This document shows, piece by piece, positions 62,304 through 64,000 of a DNA stretch of 64,000 nucleotides. A model generated the notes under the pieces. It did no database searches, was not told the DNA's origin, and worked only from the letters and a program-made list of their open reading frames with translations. Both the position numbers and the translations under genes were made by a program. The stretch's first letter is position 1; each line of letters begins with the position of its first letter. Source of the DNA: Palaemon carinicauda (lineage: Eukaryota; Arthropoda; Malacostraca; Decapoda; Palaemonidae); the NCBI RefSeq assembly GCF_036898095.1, contig NC_090765.1, forward strand, positions 32,027,381 to 32,091,380, written 5' to 3'.

Positions 62304-63378
62304 CCCCTGAGCAGCCAAAGGTCAAAATTGATGTCTTTGAAACGCAGTTGGGGAGGGATACTCGTCCATGCGTACCACCTGTCATTAACAAATTCAATGT
62401 TTGTTCTAGCTCCGCTGAAGACATCTCCTGATTTTAAAGAAATCAGGTTTGTTTAGCTCGGAAAAATATGAATTAATTTTAAATTTATCATATTTCAGAT
62501 TTGAAGAATTACAGAAGAAAATTGAAGACAATATCAGCAGTCTCAGTGAGGTAAGTAATGAAAAGAAGAAAGAAATAGGATGGATATTCACTACAATCAA
62601 TCAGTTAGACAGTATTAATCATAATAACAATAGAGAGAAGTTACAAAAACTGATCGCTTATTTAAGTGGTCGTAATGTACAAAACAACAAGAAAGTTTAT
62701 TGTACCAATAATGACCCATTAATAACAGCATATGTGAAATTTAAGTTGATTAAGGACATAGTAAAAGTAGCCTTAGACACACAGGCCAAGGAGACAGGTG
62801 GCATTGCAGCATATGCATGGTTGATAGTTAGCCTCATGACAGTATATCCAGATCTTTGGGAGATTTTTCTTTATCATATCTATACAACATGTCCATACTT
62901 GGTGCCTCTGTTCATTTATCAGAAGGAAGGACAAAGCCAAGATGACTACGATAAGGAAAGAGGAAAGAGGCCAAAGGAGGGCTTTGATATCTATTTGACT
63001 AGAATGGGAAATGCAGCCCTCTTGTATGGTTTGGTGCTGGCAAAGATGTGCAAGAACAGTGGAATGCCAGAAGAAGCACCTATAGTTGGGTGGAAATTTG
63101 TAGCCGGTCTACTTATGCTTGACCCTTTGCCAGGAGTTTCAGCAGAAATCCTGAGACAGTTCTTACATGGTGTTGGGTCAGAACTTCAGCAAAGCTATGG
63201 AAAACAGTTTGCAAAACTGATGGATTATGCAACAGATTCATACTGGATTCAATTGGAAGAGATCACTAATATAGCAAAGGAAGGAGAATCTTCAAGGAAT
63301 CAATTGCAACAATTGTTTGAGGAATATAAAAAAACTAAGAAGCTAAAGCCTAATGAACATATAAACAAATATAATTAA
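19411..63378 (+). CDS. GLE1: GLE1 RNA export mediator (eight coding exons, 686 aa)
   Basis: Joined coding exons: 19411-19524, 23163-23359, 32306-32444, 32771-32943, 36273-36446, 50254-50438, 51352-51550, 62499-63378. All introns are GT-AG, phases agree at every junction, and the total is 2,061 nt. The product, 686 residues, is close to human GLE1 (698). Known role: GLE1, at the cytoplasmic face of the nuclear pore with inositol hexakisphosphate, activates the DEAD-box helicase DDX19/Dbp5 to release exported mRNPs; it also acts in translation. Visible layout: short N-terminus (1-38, where human GLE1 binds NUP155), acidic linker (about 75-100), a long charged coiled-coil (about 105-400), then the conserved C-terminal HEAT-like GLE1 domain (about 440-670) with CPYLVP at 525 and GWKFVAGLLMLDPLPGVSAE further on. 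Introns are large and filled with transposons. Confidence 0.93.
19670..20173. mobile_element. MITE with TA target duplication, interrupted by a second element
   Basis: Outer inverted repeats TTAGTTGGGTTACGCTCTCTG (19670) and its complement ending at 20173 extend about 38 bp with mismatches. They are flanked by TA on both sides (19668-19669 and 20174-20175). A second, inner inverted pair is gtggcaagtgtgtccgctat (19920) and its complement at about 20087-20125. TA flanks suggest a Tc1/mariner-type origin. An AAT-tailed element sits in the left half. No coding capacity. Confidence 0.75.
19762..19919 (+). mobile_element. AAT-tailed dispersed element, short-body copy inside a MITE
   Basis: Begins with tttagaatgatttattgtta as in the copy at 2545 and ends in (AAT)n just before gtggcaagtg of the MITE arm, so it inserted after the MITE. 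Confidence 0.85.
21344..22028 (+). mobile_element. AAT-tailed dispersed element, fullest copy (about 685 bp)
   Basis: Starts near gttggctaaggcaccagcca and runs through tgggtccttcaactggccag, tctttagctatggtaagctg, a ccatggtcttccactgtc block and the 3' module to (AATAAT). It has no ORF, and no pol III boxes are evident. It could be a SINE-like element or the 3' end of a LINE. It is the best reference copy in the window for the family. Confidence 0.85.
22190..22640 (-). mobile_element. LINE 3' end (CR1/L2/Jockey-like ORF2 C-terminus)
   Basis: The minus-strand frame at 22291-22608 (105 codons) has the conserved LINE C-terminal pattern: RTNVGTRAFERSAPRIFNKL, then a P-L-x-V-K segment and FKRKLKTHIF. 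In this group of LINEs the segment (A-P-x-x-[WF]-N-x-L-P ... F-K-x-x-L-K-T-x-x-F) closes ORF2. A simple tail (aagtaaagtaaaagtaagta, reversed) follows at 22196-22230. 5'-truncated and not functional. Confidence 0.75.
23163..23359 (+). CDS. GLE1: GLE1 exon 2 (residues 39-104)
   Basis: Acceptor ttttccattacAG, donor GTATGT. It starts in phase 0 and ends two bases into a Trp codon completed by exon 3. It encodes an acidic segment (GEDAGDGNTEEEENEDEEQ), typical of a flexible linker. Confidence 0.88.
23960..25090 (+). mobile_element. RTE-clade LINE, 5' part with apurinic endonuclease domain (decayed)
   Basis: From about 24296 the translation shows the RTE endonuclease: IGNWNVRTMNQIGKLQQVE, then LSETRCKG, IIVCYAPTND, IGKFNAKVGRNI and YKIQIDHIAI. 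In-frame stops occur at about 24371, 24479 and 24753. In the usual G-D-x-N-A motif the aspartate is replaced (GKFNA), so the enzyme would be dead even without the stops. 23960-24295 looks like its 5' leader. It stops before the RT domain, about 150 bp from DIRS copy A. Confidence 0.82.
25244..25418 (+). repeat. DIRS copy A left inverted terminal repeat
   Basis: Complementary to 31688-31845, apart from its first 17 bases, which are instead complementary to the left half of the ICR. Carries acccgataatcatgtagctg, the copy A variant. Confidence 0.93.
25420..26540 (+). other. DIRS copy A leader region
   Basis: About 1.1 kb between the left ITR and the first sequence similar to the gag of copy B (near 26560). 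After about 130 bp shared with copy B, it is unrelated to it. It holds repeated gaagagagtat motifs and a (GA)n patch at 26167-26200. No long ORF; it replaces the zinc-finger part of gag. Confidence 0.7.
26560..28290 (+). pseudogene. DIRS copy A gag remnant with repeat expansion
   Basis: 26570-27060 aligns in mixed frames to the gag of copy B (landmark cctcttacaagctcccaagc), with frameshifts. 27067-27717 is an open 216-codon stretch beginning MLQTMQSQLAVLMQEFQAEK, matching copy B at 39975. It then enters a proline/arginine-rich repeat that is short in copy B. The frame is lost at 27690, where a partial unit duplicates. The end matches copy B near SALVVASSQTDQQ. Confidence 0.8.
27256..28240 (+). 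repeat. 42-bp coding minisatellite in DIRS copy A gag
   Basis: About 18 units of 42 bp (14 codons, MRQPPQPMRQEPHA type) to about 28040, then 21-bp units (MQHEPHP type) to about 28160, then 15-16-bp units with catgctctgcata to about 28240. Several frames on both strands stay open, which creates long spurious ORFs. Copy B has only three or four 7-codon units (HTIQHAP) at the same place. Confidence 0.93.
28290..28838 (+). other. Foreign gag-like segment in DIRS copy A
   Basis: Occupies the place where copy B has its gag C-terminus and the first part of RT. It resembles gag linker sequence of a related but different DIRS (for example cacagactgtgcagcagtac against the copy B form at 40380). Copy A rejoins copy B at 28838/42140, within the codons just after the RT YLDD motif. 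Confidence 0.6.
28838..30060 (+). pseudogene. DIRS copy A RT 3' part and RNase H (broken)
   Basis: Aligns to copy B 42140-43370. The RNase H residues in LFSDASDTGWGA, KELLAVHLAL, VDSDNTTALAY and GDMNVMADRLS are readable at 29320-29680, but there are stops at about 29035 and 29568 and another in the segment after DLFATS. The catalytic RT motifs lie outside the retained part. Confidence 0.85.
29985..31166 (+). pseudogene. DIRS copy A tyrosine recombinase (frameshifted)
   Basis: Aligns along its length with the copy B recombinase. A one-base loss near 30549 shifts the frame just before the catalytic arginine region, and further stops follow (tcataac near 30795). The segment from 30936 restores the frame for HEVR and the YWRSKSVFASFYL box with W and Y. 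Confidence 0.85.
31554..31642 (+). repeat. DIRS copy A internal complementary region
   Basis: The left half is the reverse complement of the left ITR outer end and the right half is the reverse complement of the right ITR outer end, meeting at gaaaaatgttattttc. It uses the copy A variant catgattatcgggtaag / cttacccgataatcatg. Confidence 0.9.
31688..31882 (+). repeat. DIRS copy A right inverted terminal repeat
   Basis: Complementary to the left ITR. The outer 36 bases (gtatattc... to aaaataacat) pair with the right half of the ICR instead. Confidence 0.93.
31950..32022. repeat. (GA)n microsatellite
   Basis: Continuous GA run in GLE1 intron 2. Confidence 0.98.
32306..32444 (+). CDS. GLE1: GLE1 exon 3 (residues 104-150)
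   Basis: Acceptor ctatttttcAG, donor GTATGT. The first base completes Trp104. It encodes MDPAEEIKEKDRHPSLRTAE and a helical segment (HQNSVLMKIQELQLEEDCKK) that begins the coiled-coil. Confidence 0.88.
32771..32943 (+). CDS. GLE1: GLE1 exon 4 (residues 151-208)
   Basis: Acceptor catttttcAG, donor GTAAGT. Highly charged coiled-coil rich in Q, K, R and E (LKEIKRQQRLQYQQYCKERD). Ends two bases into an Asp codon. Intron 3 before it is only 326 bp and holds no repeat. Confidence 0.9.
32960..35250 (+). mobile_element. Decayed DIRS-type element in GLE1 intron 4
   Basis: No long ORF, but across frames 33930-34450 follows the order of a DIRS tyrosine recombinase: a C-S-x-V-x-V-Y-K-R-K-W segment, then LSVLSVKGYCSALGIVFQL and LTWSFEQS, corresponding to copy B APTIKGYRSMLAAVF and LRSFETS. 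34480-35000 holds four degenerate copies of a tggtacctttggggttg(g/a) unit. The start near aaaccttttgtcttttaaat resembles that of the relic at 55560. Boundaries are approximate. Confidence 0.65.
36273..36446 (+). CDS. GLE1: GLE1 exon 5 (residues 208-266)
   Basis: Acceptor actatttttcAG, donor GTAAGT. Coiled-coil (LEYDQYIEQKSSELNQLIEA). Its 3' 83 bases and donor are repeated at 38507-38589 as part of a local tandem duplication. Confidence 0.9.
36364..38501 (+). repeat. Tandem segmental duplication, unit 1 (2.1 kb)
   Basis: Extends from inside GLE1 exon 5 through the start of intron 5 and the first 2 kb of a dead LINE. Unit 2 is 38507-38668 plus 45201-47179, split by DIRS copy B. A few bases of filler (atgga) lie at the junction 38502-38506. 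The units differ by a few substitutions and small indels per 100 bp. Confidence 0.93.
36540..38501 (+). mobile_element. RTE-like LINE, 5' part, dead (duplication unit 1)
   Basis: A 5' leader, then the endonuclease start (FWNRRIDVLAFCETKRKGSG at 36860) ending in a stop after FRVGR. Further on comes the RT N-terminal region DEMRAGKARGMDGVRVELLK (38200) and NSRGISLLSVVGKVYGKVL (38400). It is cut at the duplication breakpoint 38501. The same stops occur in unit 2, so the LINE was dead before it was duplicated. Confidence 0.85.
38507..38589 (+). pseudogene. GLE1: Duplicated partial GLE1 exon 5
   Basis: Copy of the last 83 bases of exon 5, one silent change (aag to aaa, Lys), followed by the same GTAAGT donor. 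The exon 5' half and the acceptor are missing, and the upstream sequence is LINE-derived without a pyrimidine tract, so normal inclusion in GLE1 mRNA is unlikely. Confidence 0.88.
38667..38840 (+). repeat. DIRS copy B left inverted terminal repeat
   Basis: Carries acccgatgatcatgtagctg, the copy B variant, and a distal part (caacaagaactcaattt) that differs from copy A but is matched in its own right ITR. Confidence 0.94.
39050..41509 (+). CDS. DIRS copy B ORF1, gag-like protein (about 819 aa)
   Basis: The frame is open from 38993, but the ATG at 39050 (MSDQSQVPKYRQ) begins the conserved part, so I place the start there. Residues 13-50 hold a cysteine cluster (C13, C18, C33, C36, C41, C47, C50 plus H30), a zinc-binding-like module common at the N-terminus of DIRS gag proteins. 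Then comes a Ser/Pro-rich linker, a Q/E-rich helix (MLQTMQSQLAAFMQEYHAEK), a short His/Pro repeat (HTIQHAP), and a more ordered C-terminal region (DFRKVLALFRDLYPEHFVSA onward) ending in a basic tail (SHRGKSKKGSKSAKGKF). It presumably packages the element RNA (family inference). Its end overlaps ORF2 by 92 bases. Confidence 0.88.
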   Translation: MSDQSQVPKYRQCSVRTCARRLPKASIDPHTVCSNCRGKSCQLEDRCGECAGLSEFDFNEFLKNARRLEKERIRRSSSRSVDFSSPHAPQPFPSPVVVTPEPATSAQPSMADMMRAIQALGDRVESLANDRNQLLADVKELKAKSAVGSVISASDVKSVSVSVAHEGTSVRASHPPSPGPLASSQAQGISNVEGPKGSAGLDQRTDVSSVVADVSVKDRPIHKQTNEPLNSSSVEEVSRRKRWTKVSRPLKRKVPSERVQRPRCSHWVSSDSPQSSDDCTPPKRGRVVPQQATAPSVAAPTTVDPKWSMLQTMQSQLAAFMQEYHAEKVNTAPVNLQPAEVVRSADTAAACSHTPPVRAPPPMRSPPCQTHVLAAPSVDMRELPHQQWEGAVELPGSDTMRHSPQPMRHAPHTIQHAPHTIQHAPQPTATPPTHQHSALVVASSQTDQQRHDVGSAAATHAPVLPDSAVQFSALPLPLPTQLSDDGVSDDEAAHLDEPHSDFEGPKSTPPSLDFRKVLALFRDLYPEHFVSATPRSPPSEFALGMQSAAPAFTKLVLARSSKRALRVMGEWLHSKKQLGKTAFIFPPTKLASKSSVWYATGEEPGLGVPASAQGDFSSLVDSPRRLAMRRSKICWSFSDMDHLLKGVFRAFEIFNFLDWCLGALSRKTSPSDRDSAMLIMSSMDKAIRDGSGELAASYVSGVLKKREHLCSFLSAGITPCQKSELLFAPLSKCLFPEELIKGMAASLIQKDTHDLMASSARKAKTFPSVPRPFRPAAVDTPATRFISPFRGRTSSRGGTRADSHRGKSKKGSKSAKGKF
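41418..43442 (+). CDS. DIRS copy B ORF2, reverse transcriptase-RNase H (up to 674 aa)
   Basis: RT palm motifs in order: motif A SLDLKDAYFHVPIHP (catalytic D175), then LCFGLSTAPLVFTRLM, and motif C YLDD (D241, D242), followed by IVYLGMEIQ. RNase H follows with the four acidic residues: D406 (LFSDASDTGWGA), E438 (KELLAVHLAL), D463 (NSDNTTAL) and D514 (MADRLSR). A C-terminal region with PTIDLFATS and WPAREWF is typical of DIRS polyproteins. The protein copies element RNA into DNA. The true start is unclear because the frame overlaps ORF1; a frameshift or internal start is possible. Its end overlaps the recombinase frame. Confidence 0.93.
   Translation: MAEPPAEEVPVPTVTVASPRRVPSPQKASSDCLTLQTAVGARLKTFWQAWESRGADAQSVKWLREGYRIPFCRSPPLATSPINLSPNYKEKDKRLALQQEVSLLLQKGAVVIVRDHQSPGFYNRLFLVEKKTGGWRPVLDVSALNAYVTKQMFTMETTKSVLAAVRQEDWMASLDLKDAYFHVPIHPDSQPFLRFVFGKVVYQFQALCFGLSTAPLVFTRLMRNIAKFLHLADIRASLYLDDWLLRAPTSRRCLENLRWTMDLTKELGLLVNIEKSQFVPSQTIVYLGMEIQSRAFWAFPSAPKINQALECIQSMLRRNRCSVRQWMSLTGTLSSLAQFIELGRLHLRPLQYHLAAHWRKDMTLEAVSVPVSEEMRSTLTWWKNSILLKEGLPLAVQTPNHRLFSDASDTGWGATLDGQECSGTWNQEQRTLHINCKELLAVHLALINFKSLQLNKVVEVNSDNTTALAYISKQGGTHSRKLFEIARDLLIWSKDRKLSLVTRFIQGDMNVMADRLSRKGQVIPTEWTLHTNVCSRLLALWGQPTIDLFATSMTKRLPMYCSPIPDPAAVHVDAFLLDWSHLDLYAFPPFKIVNRVLQKLASHEGTRLTLVAPLWPAREWFTEVLQWLVDVPRTLTLRVDLLRQPHVKKVHPSLHALRLTAFRLSKDSQELEAF
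43274..44467 (+). CDS. DIRS copy B ORF3, tyrosine recombinase (397 aa from first Met after the overlap)
   Basis: Tyrosine recombinase with an N-terminal SAM-like core-binding part (QIADFLLHLRNVRSLSAPTI...) and a catalytic domain. From Met at 43274 the residues are R203 (TAKRVSEIHAF), H328 and R331 (THEVR), W354 (YWRSK) and nucleophile candidate Y364 (ASFYLKD). It joins a circular DNA intermediate to the target, which explains the lack of a longer target duplication. The frame overlaps ORF2 by 169 bases and is in fact open much further upstream (to 41564) across the RT region, so the start is uncertain. No methyltransferase domain was seen. Confidence 0.9.
   Translation: MVHRGTAMASGRSQDSYSKSGPSASTSRKEGTPKPPRSSSDCLQTIERLSRARGFLKEAARAIARARRTSTLRVYQSKWEVFRSWCKANAVSSTSTTVTQIADFLLHLRNVRSLSAPTIKGYRSMLAAVFRHRGLDLSTNKDLQDLLRSFETSKERRLSTPGWNLDVVLRFLMSSRFEPLQSASFKDLTLKTLFLICLATAKRVSEIHAFSRNIGFTSETATCSLQLGFLAKNELPSRPWPKSFEIPSLSNLVGNELERVLCPVRALKYYLRRSKPLRGQSEALWCSIKKPSLPMSKNAVSYYIRLLIREAHSHLKEEDLALLKVRTHEVRAVATSVAFKQNRSLQSVMDATYWRSKSVFASFYLKDVQSLYENCYTLGPFVAASAVVGEGSATTFP
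44871..44960 (+). repeat. DIRS copy B internal complementary region
   Basis: The two halves pair with the outer ends of the two ITRs and meet at gaaaaatgttattttc. The copy B variant catgatcatcgggtaag / cttacccgatgatcatg is used. Confidence 0.93.
45006..45200 (+). repeat. DIRS copy B right inverted terminal repeat
   Basis: Complementary to 38684-38840. The outer 36 bases pair with the ICR. Includes atcgggtaagtatattc, which also resembles a splice donor on the GLE1 sense strand. Confidence 0.94.
45201..48620 (+). mobile_element. RTE-like LINE, near full length but dead (duplication unit 2 and beyond)
   Basis: Continues past the duplication end (47179) into the LINE 3' half. Readable domains: endonuclease start (FWNRRIDVLALCETKRKGSG, 45530), RT region MRAGKACGMDGVRVELLK (46880), motif A FAFMDLEKAYDRVDRE (47280), motif C LLFADDTVLVANSEE (47600), post-RT LGLVKGEVKNRGLG... 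IVPTVMFGLELLGM (47880-48010), and a 3' end closed by cccccaaaaattgggggaag (48583-48602). Stops such as the one after FRVGR, and several frameshifts, make it non-functional. Inserted in GLE1 intron 5 in the sense direction. Confidence 0.87.
48621..49162 (+). other. GLE1 intron 5, no feature
   Basis: Unique AT-rich sequence without recognised repeats. Confidence 0.45.
49167..49468. mobile_element. piggyBac-like MITE (302 bp)
   Basis: Flanked by TTAA on both sides (49163-49166 and 49469-49472). Terminal inverted repeats CCCTTTTACCCCC and GGAGGTAAAAGGG differ at one inner base. TTAA target sites with CCC-starting ends are the mark of piggyBac transposons. Internally a direct subrepeat (ggacgtactggtacg / ggatgtaccggtacg) lies near the left end. 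Non-coding. Confidence 0.85.
49473..50253 (+). other. GLE1 intron 5 end, no repeat but simple (ATT)n/(GTT)n
   Basis: Unique sequence with a T-rich (TTATTATT/GTTGTT)n stretch at 50187-50227 directly before the exon 6 acceptor, which may serve as its pyrimidine tract. Confidence 0.5.
50254..50438 (+). CDS. GLE1: GLE1 exon 6 (residues 266-328)
   Basis: Acceptor gctttcAG, donor GTAAGT. Helical, charged segment (REAQTKEELTEVKTNLDTNL) of the coiled-coil. Ends one base into an Ile codon. A different donor (GTATGT-like) is not needed; phases fit. Confidence 0.88.
50439..51351 (+). other. GLE1: GLE1 intron 6
   Basis: 913 bp, with two poly-C tracts at about 50689-50701 and 50717-50727. No transposon recognised. 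Confidence 0.8.
51352..51550 (+). CDS. GLE1: GLE1 exon 7 (residues 328-394)
   Basis: Acceptor tttttgtaacAG, donor GTATTT (less usual than the others). Last part of the coiled-coil (EQEQQESERVNYEESQAKLR and EQEKQALAMENELYQ), ending two bases into Arg394. Confidence 0.88.
51551..52254 (+). other. GLE1 intron 7 start, no feature
   Basis: Unique AT-rich sequence with no repeat recognised. Confidence 0.5.
52255..53075 (+). mobile_element. RTE-like LINE, internally deleted relic
   Basis: Third copy of the LINE seen at 36540 and 45201. It begins near ggcattaatggattatgtgt, lacks the whole RT core (jump near 52740), and resumes at the 3' end (gcatatgaagcttcatttgtgg-like block near 52890; acccccaaaattgggggaag near 53046). 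Deleted and dead. Confidence 0.85.
53270..54440 (+). mobile_element. Decayed DIRS-like reverse transcriptase relic
   Basis: Translation at 53530-53750 keeps the outline of a DIRS/Ty3-type RT: AYSHVPIHH (motif A tail), GELFQYHSLEF, FNQTLALLVALKM and YPDEWLVLAVTFALL, where YPDE stands where copy B has YLDD. Many substitutions and a stop follow. It contains the 74-bp tandem repeat. Boundaries are approximate. Confidence 0.5.
53967..54262. repeat. 74-bp tandem repeat, 4 units
   Basis: Units starting ctgctaagacatctgctttc at 53967, 54041, 54115 and 54189, nearly identical, so the amplification is recent compared with the decayed RT around it. Confidence 0.93.
54441..55555 (+). other. GLE1 intron 7, no recognised feature
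   Basis: Contains no supported ORF or repeat beyond short A/T runs. Confidence 0.45.
55560..62160 (+). mobile_element. Large decayed DIRS-type element in GLE1 intron 7
   Basis: About 6.6 kb, the size of an intact DIRS. RT is recognisable at 59130-59580: SQGFYSRFFLREKSTGAKDW, FRMEMVWPV, LSVNLKDAHFQMPI, then YLEDCLLLASS (YLED in place of YLDD). RNase H start LFSDASKEGRG lies at 59993. A recombinase-like stretch (tcctcggttttcttcgtcaa, then aaaaggctaccgctctgcc) is at 60850-60950. Upstream, 55900-58020 would be gag. Stops and frameshifts are everywhere. Edges are uncertain. Confidence 0.7.
58190..59125. repeat. About 66-bp minisatellite, about 14 units
   Basis: Units carry gttggtctctcctatctca, then a gtactgatag block and tttgggacagttgcttacta. 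They vary more than the other arrays in the window, and they lie inside the DIRS relic, between its gag-like part and the RT remnant. Several short YLYMLVSPIS-type ORFs come from the repeat. Confidence 0.9.
62206..62304. repeat. (CA)n-(CT)n-(T)n compound microsatellite
   Basis: (CA)n to about 62230, (CT)n to about 62272, then a T run of about 31. About 195 bp before GLE1 exon 8. Confidence 0.97.
62499..63378 (+). CDS. GLE1: GLE1 exon 8, C-terminal GLE1 domain (residues 394-686)
   Basis: Acceptor catatttcAG. The frame runs 292 codons to TAA. It holds the conserved C-terminal domain, which folds as HEAT-like repeats and binds DDX19/Dbp5 and inositol hexakisphosphate in known homologues. Landmarks: KLIKDIVKVALDTQAKETGG (from 476), CPYLVPLFIYQKEG (525), YLTRMGNAALLYGLVLAKM, GWKFVAGLLMLDPLPGVSAE, QFLHGVGSELQQSYGKQFAK. 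This single large exon is the main basis for the gene assignment. Confidence 0.96.
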
Positions 63379-63560
63379 TATTAAATTCTATGTTAAAATT
63401 AAGGACTTGTCATTTTAAGATTATTCAAATTGCTTTTTTACCAAGATAAAAATCTGTATTTTTTAGATTAATGTTAGTAAGACCACGCAAAGTCGGACAT
63501 AGATGAGGAAAATCAGACTTTACTTCAATTATAAAAGAACTACTAATGTGTGAGGATGAA

Positions 63561-63566
63561 AATAAA
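63561..63566 (+). promoter_or_regulatory. GLE1: Candidate polyadenylation signal AATAAA (proximal)
   Basis: Canonical hexamer 183 bp after the GLE1 stop codon. Confidence 0.55.
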
Positions 63567-63695
63567 TAATTTACATAAAGTATTTTATAACAGCACACGA
63601 ACTACCTTTACGATGTCGCCATCTAAAAACTTGCAGTTAACAATAAGTGAAATAGATATTAGAAGTCTAGTCATAATGTTTTGAAATGAGCTTTG

Positions 63696-63701
63696 AATAA
63701 A
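63696..63701 (+). promoter_or_regulatory. GLE1: Candidate polyadenylation signal AATAAA (distal)
   Basis: Second canonical hexamer 318 bp after the stop, followed 21 bp later by a T-rich stretch (tttttttgt) that could be the downstream element. Confidence 0.5.
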
Positions 63702-64000
63702 TCATGATTCAATATACTAATTTTTTTTGTAAGACTGTCTTCAAATTATTTCCTTCTGTACGTCCATATTTTTTATGGGAGTTTAGTCTTGTGAAAGTGG
63801 GATAAAAAGGAACAGAGTCAAAATATTAGTCTATCTAGCCAAAACAGCTACAGTATCTGAATGATTTCTTGTATTTCATTGTCACTTTTTTTTTCAGGAA
63901 AAAAATTAAGAAATGAAAACTGGGTCCCATATGTAATTTCATATGGCATTCCTATACTCCTGTTTATCAGTTATACAGAATTTTCCATTTATGATCTTCT
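63702..64000. other. 3' flank of GLE1, no feature seen
   Basis: AT-rich sequence without a supported ORF or repeat. Confidence 0.5.

Overview
The window is from a eukaryotic genome, most likely an arthropod and probably a decapod crustacean. Signs of this are very dense (AT)n, (CT/GA)n, (CA)n and (AAT)n microsatellites, many non-LTR retrotransposon fragments, MITEs, minisatellites and several DIRS-type (tyrosine-recombinase) retrotransposons, a class known to be common in Decapoda. The species cannot be fixed from sequence alone.

One host gene is clear. An eight-exon gene on the + strand (19411-63378) encodes a 686-residue protein that I recognise as GLE1, the mRNA-export factor and DEAD-box ATPase (DDX19/Dbp5) activator of the nuclear pore. 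All seven introns are GT-AG and all exon phases join. The 2,061-bp coding sequence is spread over 44 kb because its introns are full of transposons: MITEs, an AAT-tailed dispersed element and LINE pieces in intron 1; a LINE fragment and a 6.6-kb defective DIRS element in intron 2; a DIRS relic in intron 4; a 2.1-kb tandem duplication carrying part of exon 5, plus a 6.5-kb DIRS element with all three ORFs open, in intron 5; and a LINE piece and two DIRS relics in intron 7.

Upstream (1-19410) is mostly repeats: a 108-bp tandem array at the left edge, a microsatellite-rich block (3.8-4.9 kb), many copies of an AAT-tailed element, a tRNA-derived SINE, RTE-type LINE fragments, a 258-bp hAT-like MITE with an 8-bp target duplication, and a 2.4-kb minisatellite of about 19 units ending about 130 bp before the GLE1 start codon. 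On the minus strand four short exon-like ORFs (10058-10099, 8331-8430, 6162-6236, 886-968) with good splice sites and compatible phases suggest a divergent gene for an unidentified membrane protein that runs off the left edge. This is a hypothesis.

The most informative structure is the pair of DIRS elements. Both have inverted terminal repeats and an internal complementary region, and these parts co-vary within each copy, as expected if the ends are regenerated through a circular intermediate. Because the intact element sits in only one arm of a local duplication, the other arm preserves the unfilled site and shows insertion at an AT dinucleotide. The order of events can be read directly: LINE insertion and decay, then tandem duplication, then DIRS insertion.
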